64,000 nt of DNA, taken from Perognathus longimembris pacificus (taxonomy: Eukaryota; Chordata; Mammalia; Rodentia; Heteromyidae). The notes under the pieces are model-generated. The model searched no databases and was not told the DNA's origin. It was given only the letters and a program-made list of their open reading frames with translations. Location of the stretch: NCBI RefSeq assembly GCF_023159225.1, contig NC_063167.1, positions 71,611,798 through 71,675,797 on the forward strand. Reading direction: 5' to 3'. The position numbers and the translations under genes were made by a program. Below are positions 54,279 through 64,000 of the stretch, piece by piece (within the stretch, counting starts at the first letter, position 1; each line of letters begins with the position of its first letter).

Positions 54279-54992
54279 GAGAGTCTCTTGATCACACATA
54301 GTTCTGTGGCCACCTGCAGCAGCCATCTGTCAACACTTAGGCAAGGAGAGCTGGAGGACAGAAGCTGGGGACACAGCCAGGCTCCCAAAATCCTTCGCTG
54401 GGCCTTGGGGTAAACCCCACACTTACAGATGGGCTGAATGCCAAGCATGAACTAAAATACTCACACTTGTTTTCGACAACAGAGTGCGGTTTCAATGTCA
54501 CCAATGGCTATTTTGGGTAGGGAGCTATGGCAGAAATGTTTTCCATATTCCGGGTGGCTGTAAAGCTACCTTTCAGCGGGTTCCATCTGCTGTGTTTTCA
54601 AAGGCTCAGCTGTGCTGGCCGCTTCACAGGAAGCAGCTTTCACAGGTGAGTGGGAAGCTTCTCTAGAAACTTCTGAGGAGGAGCCCCAGGGACAGGCCCT
54701 CAGGGAGTCCCCCTGCCCAGTGAGAGGCAGCTTCCATGTGCCTGTCTGTGATGATGGACGAGTTTGGCCCTACAGCCTGGGGAGCCACTGGAACACAGAT
54801 GCTTCACTGCAGCCCAATTAATCTTTATTGGGAATGTAGAGGGTGGACCCTTCATTATGTGATCTAAGAGCCTAATCTCATTGCAAAGAAAGACTTTACA
54901 GAATGTGCTAGAACCTGAACATTCCCAGGGCTTCTGAAAGTCGAGACAGTTACTAATTCATGTGTGTGAGGTTCTCTTAAACATTTCTCCAC
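54279..54992. other. Single-copy stretch with weak exon-like signals
   Basis: No repeat recognised. An AG at 54,481-54,482 and a strong donor-type word cag/gtgagt at 54,643-54,651 bound 163 open bases. The frame (54,484-54,666) has no domain I know, so it is not called as a CDS. Confidence 0.4.
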
Positions 54993-55232
54993 CTACTGGG
55001 TGGTTCACACCTGTAATCCCAGCTACTCAGAAGGCTGAGATCTTAGGATCATAGTTCAAAGCCAGCCTGGGCAGGAAAGCTCACAAGACTCTTACCTCCA
55101 ATGAAGAACCAAAAAACTGGAAGTGGAGAGATGGCTTGAGTAGTAGAGTGCCAGCTGTGAGCAAAAAGTGAACAGTGAGTCCTCTGTGCTTGAGTTCAAG
55201 CCCAAACAAATGAATAAAAATAAGCGAAAATG
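54993..55232 (+). mobile_element. 7SL-headed SINE
   Basis: Head gtggttcacacctgtaatcc and aaggctgagatcttaggatc, middle aagccagcctgggcaggaaa, right half gagatggcttgagtagtaga, ending gcttgagttcaagcccaaac. Confidence 0.92.
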
Positions 55233-55388
55233 GGTTCTTAAATTCTTCAACATTTCTTTTTAGATGACATAACAATGCTAGAGAAGAAAGGGTTCCATAG
55301 GTTCAGTGAATTATTGCATGAACTTGATTGTATTAAAATCTACTAATTATTAGACAATTATTGACACACATATTTTATACAAGATTTT

Positions 55389-55628
55389 AATTTTTGTGCT
55401 ACTAGTATAGCTTGAATGTGGGTCTTCAAGTTCTCACTTGGTTTTTGTGCTCAAGGCTGACTCTCTACCACTTGAGCCACATCTTCACTTCTAGATTTTT
55501 GCTGGATCATTGGAGATAAGAGTCTTACAGACTTCTCTGCCTAGACTGGCTTCAAATGGTGATCCTCAGATCTCAGCCTTGTGAGTACCTGGGATGACAA
55601 GCGTGAGCCAGCAGTGAGGTACCTGGCT
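55389..55628 (-). mobile_element. 7SL-headed SINE, antisense
   Basis: Diverged start ctagtatagcttgaatgtgg, then ctctaccacttgagccacat, ctggatcattggagataaga and ctgggatgacaagcgtgagc. Confidence 0.88.
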
Positions 55629-55630
55629 GA

Positions 55631-55737
55631 ACAAAGGGAATTTTTTTTTTTCTGATACTGGGGATTGAACCCAGGACGTTGCATTTTGTTAAGCAAGTGC
55701 TTTGCCATTGAGCTACATCCCAGCCGACAAAGGGAAT
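55631..55737 (-). mobile_element. Free ID-type SINE monomer, antisense, with target-site duplication
   Basis: The body 55,642-55,726 is only 85 bases: a T-run, actggggattgaacccagga, gcaagtgctttgccattgag and ctacatcccagcc. This is the single tRNA-Ala-derived ID unit without the second half. The repeat acaaagggaat (55,631-55,641 and 55,727-55,737) is perfect. The B box in sense (gggttcaatcc) is close to the consensus. Confidence 0.92.
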
Positions 55738-56289
55738 ATTTTAAAAAGCAAAAAAGAAAGCCAGGTAGTGCACTGTGGTCTTCGAAGGCATGGGTACCGG
55801 CAACATTGTAAGGCTCAGCTGACATTGCTGAGAGAGACAGGGAGGGATCGCCTCATGTAAACACTGACAGGAAGAGAGAGGAAGTGTTGGCACTGTCTGG
55901 ACTGAAGAAACAAACAGAGAAGAACGTGGCTCTAGCGAAGGCAGGGCTTTGGTGAGGAGGAGAATGCCCGTGATGTTCTCATCTGTTTTGACATCGCTGC
56001 CAGTCAGGACCACTTCCAGATGGCAAAGACTTAATCCAGTTCCGAGAGGAGGCCAAGGAGAAATACGGATGTTTTTCAGAAGAAATATGGATGTTTCTCT
56101 GCTATTCAAAGAAATGGAGAAAAGAGCAAAGGAAACGCTTGACACTGGAAAACCTGATGATTTTTTTAAAATAAATTCTTACCAAACAGGAAAACAGGAA
56201 AAATAAAAACGCATGGCAGATTTTTTTCAAAGTTGAAATAATTATTTGGTCTGGAGTGTAGACTGGATATTGGGTAAAAAAAATTTTTA
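55738..56289. other. Single-copy stretch, no gene seen
   Basis: Frames of 134 codons (minus, 55,741-56,145) and 85 (plus) overlap and show no domain. Nothing else recognised. Confidence 0.42.
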
Positions 56290-56494
56290 GGGGCTGGGGA
56301 TATGGCCTAGTGGCAAGAGTGCCTGCCTCATATACATGAGGCCCTGGGTTCGATTCCCCAGCACCACATATGCAGAAAATGGCCAGAAGTGGTGCTGTGG
56401 CTCAAGTGGCAGAGTGCTAGCCTTGAGCAAAAAGAAGCCAGGGACAGTGCTCAGGCCATGAGTCCAAGCCCCAGGACTGGACAAAAAAAAAAAA
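56290..56494 (+). mobile_element. ID-headed dimeric SINE, well preserved
   Basis: Close to the apparent consensus of its family. The left half keeps tatggcctagtggcaagagt and a perfect pol III B box, GGTTCGATTCC, at 56,347-56,357. The right half keeps gctgtggctcaagtggcaga and ccatgagtccaagcccca, then poly(A). The flanking A/T-rich words are too simple to prove a target-site duplication. Confidence 0.95.
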
Positions 56495-56748
56495 TTTTTT
56501 TTAAAAGGGATCATGCAGCTTTATAACTGGAGTTAAACCTGATTGAAATTAAATACTGCAGTGTGGGAAATATTTGAAAATTGCTATTTTATTCTATAGG
56601 TATGAACAGAAAATGACCTTGTCATATAAAATAAATAATGTCACAAAGCATTTGTTCCAGGTGTCAAATATAGTAGACACAGCATTGTTTACCAGTCACA
56701 ACAGATGCAAGAATGCTTCTAAAGCTATCATCGAAACCAAAGAGAAAG

Positions 56749-56990
56749 GACCAGGTGCTGGTGGCTCAAGCTGTAATCCTAGCTGCTCAGGAGGGTGAGA
56801 TCTGAGGACAGAGGTTCAAAGACAGACAAATCCAAGAGACTCTTAGCTCCAATTAACCCCCACAAACAGCAAGTGGAGGAGTGACTCAAGCAGTAGAGTG
56901 CCAACCTTGAGGGGAAATGCCAAGCAAAAGCATAAGGCCCTGAGTTCAAGCTTCAGTACTGTCATTAAAACAACAACAACAAAAAAAACC
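56749..56990 (+). mobile_element. 7SL-headed SINE with (CAA)n tail
   Basis: Head ggtgctggtggctcaagctg and gctgctcaggagggtgagat, right half gtgactcaagcagtagagtg and ggccctgagttcaagcttca, then a CAA/A-rich tail. Confidence 0.92.
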
Positions 56991-56999
56991 CATATCTAT

Positions 57000-57420
57000 T
57001 AAACAACTCTCCATTTCCTCATCCCCTCTCCTTGGCAAGCCCTATTCTACTTAGAGTTTCTGTGAACTTAACTGCACTGTGCCCCTGGATTCCTACAATA
57101 TTATGACTAGCTTGTTATCTTAACCATAATGTCCCCTAGGTTCCACCCTACTGCAATAAATGTCCAAATTTTCTTCCTTTTCAAGACAGAGCAATACTCT
57201 TGCATTTATGCTACATGCAGTGTATGCATTCATTCATACACGGGCACCTTGTGACTATGTGAACAGTGCAGCTATGAGCCAGAGTGCACAAATATCTCTC
57301 TAGGACTCTGCTGTTTTTTCTTGGGGTATATACACCCAGAATTGCCATTGCTAGATCATATGATGGTTCTGTTGTTAATGTTTGGAGAAATCATCATATT
57401 TTTATCTACAGGAGCTACTA
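57000..57420 (-). mobile_element. Old LINE-1 3' end, antisense
   Basis: Plus-strand words ctaggttccaccctactgca, gcatttatgctacatgcagt, gtgaacagtgcagctatgag and ttgctagatcatatgatggt are antisense L1 ORF2 C-terminal text. Probably the same old element as 58,150-58,620. Confidence 0.72.
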
Positions 57421-57423
57421 AAT

Positions 57424-57610
57424 TTTGTCCATCTATCTACCTAGCATCTATCTCATCTATGTATCTATATATCTATGTATCCACATAGCTATCATCTATC
57501 TCATCTATGAATGTATGTGTGTATGTATGTATATATGTATGTACTATCTATCCATTTACCCTCTATCTAATGCATGCATCCATTCACCCATCTCTCCTCT
57601 CTGTCTATAC
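57424..57610. repeat. Degenerate (TATC)/(TATG)n array
   Basis: Mixed CTAT, CATC, TATG and GTAT words over nearly 190 bases, with no long pure core. Confidence 0.9.
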
Positions 57611-58149
57611 TAAAGGCCTATCTACCTACACCAACAAACACTCTTGATTCTTATTTAATTAGATAGTCTGAAATGCTTACTATTATTATTTGGAGCTTAC
57701 TCATTGTCATAGCTTTGTGCAGTAGAATTTTCTTGAAGCCATCTCTGTGTCCTTTTATAATTACCATCTTTTGAAAAGTACAACTTACCTTCTGGCACAG
57801 TAAGATGCTCACCTTGTACTTCCTCAACTCCAGCCTAGAACAACTCATCTCTCCGTAGACCTGTGGCTCCTTCCTAGTGAAGGAGGGTGTGTTAGAAACA
57901 GTGATCTGTGTGTCAAGTGCTCATACTTATGGGGCTTTGTGGCTTCCAGGCGCTGGAAGCTGCAGAAAAATCTAAAAGGCTTAAGTATAGATGTGCACAA
58001 AGGTGTGTGCATGTGCACACATTTGCGCATGTGTCCATCATGTCTATGCACACACCTGCCTTATACCTATAGCAATGAGGGGCTCTTCAGACATTCTAAT
58101 TCTGCTTTACACCACAAGACTTTTTTGTATTTTCCTCTCTTCAGTTGTG
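57611..58149. other. Single-copy or decayed sequence, no gene seen
   Basis: A CA/TG/CG-rich stretch lies at 57,990-58,055. Nothing else recognised. Confidence 0.4.
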
Positions 58150-58620
58150 CTAGTTCCTTCTCCAACTGTGAAAAACTTGCTTATCAAGTTTATCTTTTAA
58201 AGAACCAATGTTTCCTTTCATTGATCATTTATATAGCTTCCTGTCTCCATTGTGTTAATTTGTGCCCTAATTTTTGTTATTTTTCTTCATCTACTGGTTT
58301 TAATTTGGCTTGTACTTGTTTGTCTAGGAGTTTCAGGTCTATAATTAGGCTATTTGAGATCTCTCTAGATTTTTTTTTTCACATAGGTGCTCATGGCTAT
58401 AAACTTTGCTCTGTGTGCTGCCTTTGCTGTGCCCCAGCGGATGGAAAGGTTGTGTTTCCATTTTCTTTGGATTCTAGGAAATTTTGGATTCCTCCCCGGC
58501 CTGCCTTGTTTCTTCAATGAAACATTGAACTATGCCTTCTTCAGTCTCCACATGCTTGAATATTTTCAGATGGAGTGGATGAGTTTGAAGTGCTTTGCAC
58601 ACGAGTGTAGGAGTGTCACA
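58150..58620 (-). mobile_element. Old LINE-1 ORF2 5' half, antisense
   Basis: Text such as aaagaaccaatgtttccttt, catggctataaactttgctc, gctgtgccccagcggatgga and tgaaacattgaactatgcct follows antisense L1 ORF2 between the endonuclease and reverse transcriptase. The frame across 57,939-58,520 is a by-product. Confidence 0.72.
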
Positions 58621-58639
58621 GTGGAGTCCCCTCCCACCT

Positions 58640-59260
58640 TGTACCACTCACGTGCATTGATTTAAAAAGTCTTAAGTAAAACATGAGAAACTGTACAGTA
58701 AAAATCAGTACATGTTTGTCAAAGTCTTAAAATGCTAGCAATGGAATTCACTGTATGGGGAAAATATGCTATAACCAAACAGTAAATATTCTATAATTGA
58801 ATTTAGTTCAGTATGTGGAATGAAGGAAAAATTATCAATGGAATCTCTCTCAAGAAAAGCAAGAAAAATATAGGACTCACTTAATTTTAGATACTAGGGG
58901 GAAAATATTTTCAAAGTCCACCATTTTCTCGTGGTTGGAACTTTTATCAAGCTAGGAGTTGAAAAGAACTTTCTTAATATAACAAAGGGTGTTTGTAAAC
59001 AATATAAAATGAATACCATAGTCAGTTATAAAACAGTTTAGAACATGCATTTAACTGTCTGATGTCTATTCTATTCAATATCCTACTGGAAATCTTTGTC
59101 AGCACACAGATACAAGAAAAACAACGAAAAGAAGGGTATACGATATTTGGTAAACAAGACACAAAACTGTTAGTAAGCAATCACAGATAGCATATAGGAA
59201 AGAATATAATATTGAGAAGGAAGAATAATAATGTTTTTAAACATCATATTTATATAAAAG
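58640..59260 (+). mobile_element. Possible ancient LINE-1 ORF2 remnant, sense
   Basis: ctattctattcaatatccta, ctggaaatctttgtcagcac and aacaacgaaaagaagggtat near 59,066-59,140 resemble the 'ttcaacatagtgttggaagt...aaagggtatt' region of ORF2 in sense. The rest is AT-rich and unclear. Confidence 0.45.
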
Positions 59261-60640
59261 TTACTTCTTATACCCTCTACAGCCTTCTTTTACATGTATA
59301 ATGCATTTTATTAGGAAGAAGACTGTTCTTTCCTACTGAATTTTAACTTTGACTTTCTCAGAAATTCTTTCTCAGAAACGGGGAGAATCACAACTATCTG
59401 ATGAAAGAGATCTAGAATCTGAGTTGAGCGTGGTTACAACAAGCTGCCTCAAGCGTCACAGGTAGCCAGGATGGGAGATGGTTGGTGGACTTCCCTTCCC
59501 ACCCCACCAGCTTCTCTCAGGAGTCCTCACAGAGCCATGGCAGCACCCAGAGGACCCGCGGTGGGGCTGGGAAGCCGCGCCTGGCCTTCTCTGTGCTCCA
59601 GGGGCAGTGAGGGAGGAGTGATTCGCTGGACGCAGTGGAGGTTAAGTATCCATTTCCTTTGCCTTTCTGCTGATTCCTCTTGGAAGTCCCTGAGCAGCTT
59701 TTTGACTTAAGCCCTCTGGCTCTCCTGCATGAAGGCTGAGGCCTTGGGGATTGCCAATGATCTCGATTTTTAAAGGTATTCTGGTGGAAAGGAGACTGCT
59801 AATGTAAGGACCAGCTTGTGAGCGTGGTGGCCGGTGAGGAGGACAGAGCTGCCGCACGTGAAGGACTGCCGCGTCAGCCCCGCGCTCCCCCAGGATCTGC
59901 TACCTACACGGGGCCCTGCTCCCTGCCAGATGTGGAAATTATTAAGTGTGTTTGTCCAGCGTTTCTTGGGGACTCTTCTTTCCTAGTTCCTTTTCCCTTA
60001 CTCTATTTCTCTCTCCACCCCCATTTTCGTTTTCTGTCTGCACATAGACTCCTGGACGTCTGAATGTTTACTAAAAGTTTAATCGGGAGATGGAGAAGTT
60101 TGGGTGACAGCTGGGTCCTAGAGCTGGGCACGGAGGTGCATTCCTAGGGACTGATGGCTTTCTGAGGGAGACAGGCCCAAGAGCCGCAGACTTCTTTGTT
60201 CTCTGACTTAGAAAAGAATTAGAGTTGCCTGGAAAATTCTGCCCGGTTGTTGAACACATGAGCACAGGAAGCAACGTGCTGGTGTGGTCATGGGGTTGCT
60301 TTCATTGGACTGTAGTCAGGAGACAGAGAGCAGTAACACCTATCAAGACACATTGTGCTAATCGGTTTTTAACTTGGGGTACTGTATTTGACTTTGAATC
60401 CTTTGTTAAGGACTTTTATGTACATCTTCATGAACTTCTCTAATTTTAGTTTTTTCTTTCTATATTTTGTAATGTCCCTGGTTGGGGTTGAAAGAAAGGC
60501 CAAATTTTTTCTTATACCAAACCGAGGAAACTTTTGGTTATTATTTCCTCAAATCTTTTATTCAGAAGAGTTTTTATGTCAGTAGTACAAGGCAAACAAG
60601 CCATGGGGCTAATTAGTCAAGGTGATAAGCCAGTTTTAAT
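59261..60640. other. Single-copy stretch with a CpG-richer patch
   Basis: No repeat recognised. CpG dinucleotides cluster at 59,550-59,890, where the rest of the window is CpG-poor. An ATG in strong context (gagccATGG, 59,537) opens 57 codons to a stop at 59,708-59,710, with a weak donor-like gag/gttaagt at 59,638-59,647. I do not call it a gene. Confidence 0.42.
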
Positions 60641-60649
60641 GAGGTTAGT

Positions 60650-60800
60650 CAATACATGAAAAATTATTCAACCTCCTTCACAATGAAATAATTGGAAACT
60701 AAAGCAGAAAAGATCCAGTATTGTCATAAATTGGTACACTGGATTGAAACCTCTTAATATACCTACTTCAAGATAATAAAAACTAAATAGAAATTAAAAA
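60650..60800 (+). mobile_element. Possible old LINE-1 fragment, sense
   Basis: catgaaaaattattcaacct, ccttcacaatgaaataattg, gaaactaaagcagaaaag and aaattggtacactggattg follow the order of old L1 ORF2 text ('catgaaaagatgttcaacatcatt...aatgcaaattaaaac'). Confidence 0.5.
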
Positions 60801-62652
60801 AAAAAAGAAAAGGAGTAAGTTGAAGTCACTGAAGGCTTTAGGGCTTTCAACTACTCATTCCACAAAAGGAGATTTGGTTATCATATTTGCTCTATATGTG
60901 TGCATATACATACTATATGCTCATAGATATGTATGTACATATTACATCTAATATAATCTATCTCTACGTCTGTGTCTCTATATCTATATTCCTAATGCCT
61001 ACACTGAGTTTTGAAGACCCTGGATAACTGTTTGCTTGCCTTTCTGTGTTGAAATTTTTTTTCTATGGATTAATTAAAAAGTTTTTGGATCCCACAGTTC
61101 ACCTTCCCGCAGTAGTAAGAGCCACCACAAGTACGTATTGGCTGCTTTACAGTTTGTGTGCACATGGCTCCTGCTCATGCAGAAAATGTGCTTCTCTTCA
61201 TAGGCTTTGTCTGATGCTGGGGTTTCAGAAAAGCATGTTTTCCAGGAATTCTGGTATGGGCGCTAGAATTTGTACCCAATCATTGTCTTTCAATCTATTG
61301 ACTGGCATTTCATCATCATGGTGTCAGCCATGAGCATCGTCACATCCTTCTGTTGCTGAGGAATAAGAGGGAAAGCAGCTTTATCAGAAGCTGGACCTCA
61401 CTCTGCTGAAAATCTCTTCCTGGCAGCCTCTCCAGGTGGGTTCCTCTCCACAAATGTTGGGGGGCAGATCACCTGGACTGCAGTTATGCTGGTGGGGGAG
61501 AGCTTACTGTGGAGCTTTCGGACTCTTGGCATCTGTCCCAGGATGAGCTGCAATGCTGCAGGCCTTTCACCATAAACTCACAAGTGGCACCTGTGCCCCA
61601 TGGACTTGGAGAGCCGTGGTGTAGCAGCCACATCACCTTCTGCTCTAGACATTGCCTGACACCGTCTGAATTTCCGGAGTGCTGACTGCTTGGGTGGAAC
61701 AGGTCACGGTCATTATGCATCCCAGAAGATTCCCGTTTGGAATTTCATACCCAGGCCAAGCAATTCCCCTCTATCCTACCCAACAATGCAGGGTGTTTCT
61801 TCCAGGCCAGCCCAGAGGAAAGGCCAACCATGGTTCTCATTTTGACTAATTAGAGACTGTCTGGCCACAAACATTCCCCTCTGTGCCTTCTCCCTTCTCT
61901 GGAGACTGGGCTGGGCTGTGGAGAACCTTCTGGAGGGCGGCTGGGGTGGGATGCGGAGCAGAATAATTACAATTGCAACGCCTTCTGTGCTGACTTGTGG
62001 AATGCTGAGCTGAACAATGGAAAAGGTCCCTCCTGTCCTTGGGAACATTTTTGTTATTGTCGCAGGCCAAGCATTTGAGTGGCAAATGAGATTCCGTTAG
62101 GTCTGTGCCTTTCCGCAGTGTTCTGGAATACCACCTTGCAGTGGGCCACCCTCACTTTGCCTGCTTGGCCTGGGATGCTTGGGGAAATGGAGTGATGGCA
62201 ATTAAGGAAGATGGTTTCCTTCTGCCTTCTTGGAGAAGGAAAGAGTGTAAATCACGGTCTCCTGGACATGCCAGGAGTTCTCCTAACAGCCCCAGGTTTT
62301 CTTTTTTGGTGGTACAAAATGGTTTTGAGACCTTCCTCTAAATGCAGCCATGTGTGCAAATAGCACTTACAGCATTCCTTGTTCTCGTACTTTCTTTTTT
62401 TCATTTATTCTCCCCCCTCTTCTGTCCATTACACGATGGGGCCACTAGTCTTCCCCTCTCTTCTGTATAAGTTAGGTATGATGATAATGACTGCTTTAAC
62501 TATGAGAAGACTTTCTAAGATCAGAAAGGAGAATATCAGCATGGTGATTCCAGTCAGGAAGGTCTACACAGAGCCATAGTCCCTTTTGTTACAGTTTGTA
62601 TCCCTCTTTGTGATCCACCATCATTTTTATACCACAACATAGCAAGTTTCCA
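60801..62652. other. Single-copy stretch, no gene seen
   Basis: TATG/TATC words decay around 60,895-60,990. The remainder, notably 61,900-62,300 (with acaattgcaacg and aacaatggaaaagg), is complex and repeat-free. Frames of 78-95 codons have no recognised domain. Confidence 0.42.
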
Positions 62653-62908
62653 GTGTGTGTGTGTGCTTGTGCGCACACACCTATGCACATGGGTGCTCCC
62701 AAGTATAAGGGCTTAGCTTTTTCACTCAGAGCTGGTGCTCTGCTACTTAAGCTACACCTGCACTTCTGCACTTCTGGCTTTTTGATGATTAATTAGAGAT
62801 AAGAGTCACACATGGACTTTCCTGCCCCAGCTGGCTTCAAACCAGGATCCCCAGATCTTAGCCTTCTGCCTATCTAGGATTACAAGAGTGAGCCACTGGC
62901 ACCTGGCT
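62653..62908 (-). mobile_element. 7SL-headed SINE, antisense, with TG/CA tail
   Basis: A short (TG)n and CA-rich tail, then gcttagctttttcactcaga, ctctgctacttaagctacac, gatgattaattagagataag and ctaggattacaagagtgagc. The word cacttctg(c/g) is duplicated near 62,760. Confidence 0.9.
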
Positions 62909-64000
62909 TCTGTTTAATTTTTAAGATGACAATACCAAGTTTGGCTGTTTTGTTGGCCATAAAGAAGCTATCAAGTTAATGATATGGATGTACCTGACCT
63001 TAGCCAAGGGCAAAGTTGGCTGGAACACAAACACTTCTAAAAGGAAATTAAGTAAGATTTGCTGCTGCTGACTCGAATCCCTTAATTGAGAGCAGCTCCA
63101 TTACTGTTAGGTGGGTGTTTCCAAACTGTGCTATAGCATTCCAGAATTAAAGGAATAAAATTTTTGATACAAGTTTTTCATAGCCAGTTAAGTTTGTGGG
63201 AAGTCCAAACTGTTCAGGAAAAGTCTCACTAATTTCTCCTGACTATTTTACCAAGTAACACTTTTCACAAGGCACCTGTGTGATACCTCAAAACTTGGGT
63301 TCATACTGGGCAATATTATCAGAAATCTTGGTTTGTTGAAAAGAAAAAAGCCCTGGATTTGAAATAGGGGCCACATTGTGGACTCTACTTGTTGGCAAGT
63401 CATTTAATACACATTGCAACTATGGAAGCTTAATCTACCAAAGGGCCTTTACATGCCAGGACATTCTTGTTGTGCTGTTATGAAAGACTACAAGCTCAAA
63501 AGCATTGAAATATTGTGGTTCTTTTAGATCATGACACCTTCTTGTACAGTATTTCTTCCACTGGTACTCAGTGACCAATCAAAGAATGAGTTGATAGACT
63601 ACCTGATGTAAGAAACTACCTATAATGTTTAAGAGAGCTGGAGCCAATCTTCTGAAATAATAGGAATTAGGCAAAGAGCAACAAAGAATATGGTTCAGTG
63701 CACTGTCTTTGTTATTTTCTGTGGTGGTCTAGTTTTACAAAACATAGGCAATAAGAGCTAACTTCCAGAAGATGATGTAGAATTATTTGTAAAGATGGGT
63801 ACTATTTGAAAAAGAAAACATTGGAAGGAAAAATTCAGCCCTCATGTTTCAAGTGTGTGGAGGACCACTGTTAATTAACTACAAATTAAGTTTTAGGGTT
63901 GTTAACATCCATCTGTGGTGGTGAGTCATCTATCGTTTTGTTTCTGTGGAGACCCAGTGAATCACAACAGCTCCTAGTGAACTCGGTCACACATACGCAT
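62909..64000. other. Single-copy stretch, possible conserved noncoding sequence
   Basis: No gene and no firm repeat, apart from a weak MIR-like word (ggcaagtcatttaatacaca) near 63,393. The block 62,930-63,230 is complex and contains tgacctTAG-type nuclear-receptor half-site text at about 62,995 and ttaatgatatgg near 62,976. Confidence 0.4.

Noticed and set aside
57939..58520. 193-codon plus-strand frame
   Set aside because: Much of it lies in antisense LINE-1 ORF2 text, and the translation matches no protein I recognise.
1..64000. An undescribed prokaryotic-type defence, secretion or biosynthetic system
   Set aside because: SINE, LINE-1, MIR and MaLR content shows mammalian nuclear DNA, and no cluster of coding genes is present.

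Overview
This window reads as nuclear DNA of a mammal, most likely a rodent of the superfamily Geomyoidea (kangaroo rats, pocket mice, pocket gophers). The evidence is the repeats. About thirty SINEs belong to two families. One has a tRNA-Ala/ID-type left half and a second, related right half, which fits the dimeric IDL-Geo SINE reported from geomyoid rodents. The other has a 7SL/B1-like head joined to the same kind of right half. LINE-1 tails of several ages, MIR and MaLR LTR relics, and many (CA)n, (TC)n and (TATC)n microsatellites complete the picture. The species call is an inference from memory of these families; a repeat search would settle it.

I find no protein-coding gene that I can defend, and no rRNA, tRNA gene, CRISPR array or prokaryote-type system. 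The open frames are short, most lie inside repeats or low-complexity tracts, and none gave a recognisable domain apart from decayed LINE-1 ORF2 pieces. The window is best read as intergenic or deep intronic sequence. Two spots look slightly exon-like (around 54.5 kb and 59.5 kb) but stay unproven.

Layout. 0-14 kb: a MaLR LTR relic, LINE-1 pieces, the first SINEs, a (TCC)n tract, a GC-rich repeat copy (copy A, 11 kb), an MLT1-type LTR and a SINE split by a (TTC)n array. 14-17.7 kb: a long, decayed antisense LINE-1 ORF2 interrupted by a probable processed retrocopy with poly(A) tail and target-site duplication. 17.7-29 kb: SINEs, a 2 kb sense LINE-1 3' end, and a composite 7SL-like SINE at 25.8 kb. 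29.2-30 kb: a repeat-free, AT-rich block dense in homeodomain-type motifs, the best enhancer candidate. 30-35 kb: mostly single-copy sequence with two pyrimidine tracts and a strong G-quadruplex motif. 35-50 kb: SINEs, old LINE-1 ends, copy B of the GC-rich repeat (45 kb), a degenerate (TATC)n block and a nested SINE pair. 50-58.6 kb: polypyrimidine and C-homopolymer tracts, an antisense LINE-1 with clear target-site duplication, SINEs and a free ID monomer. 58.6-64 kb: old LINE-1 traces, a CpG-richer patch at 59.5-59.9 kb and largely single-copy sequence.

Nothing here forms an operon or pathway. What the elements show together is a history of retroposition: target-site duplications and nesting order the insertions, and SINE tails appear to have seeded many of the microsatellites. 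The most novel-looking items are the two copies of an unrecognised GC-rich repeat with internal 43-bp tandem units, the retrocopy with an internal tandem duplication, and the composite SINE.
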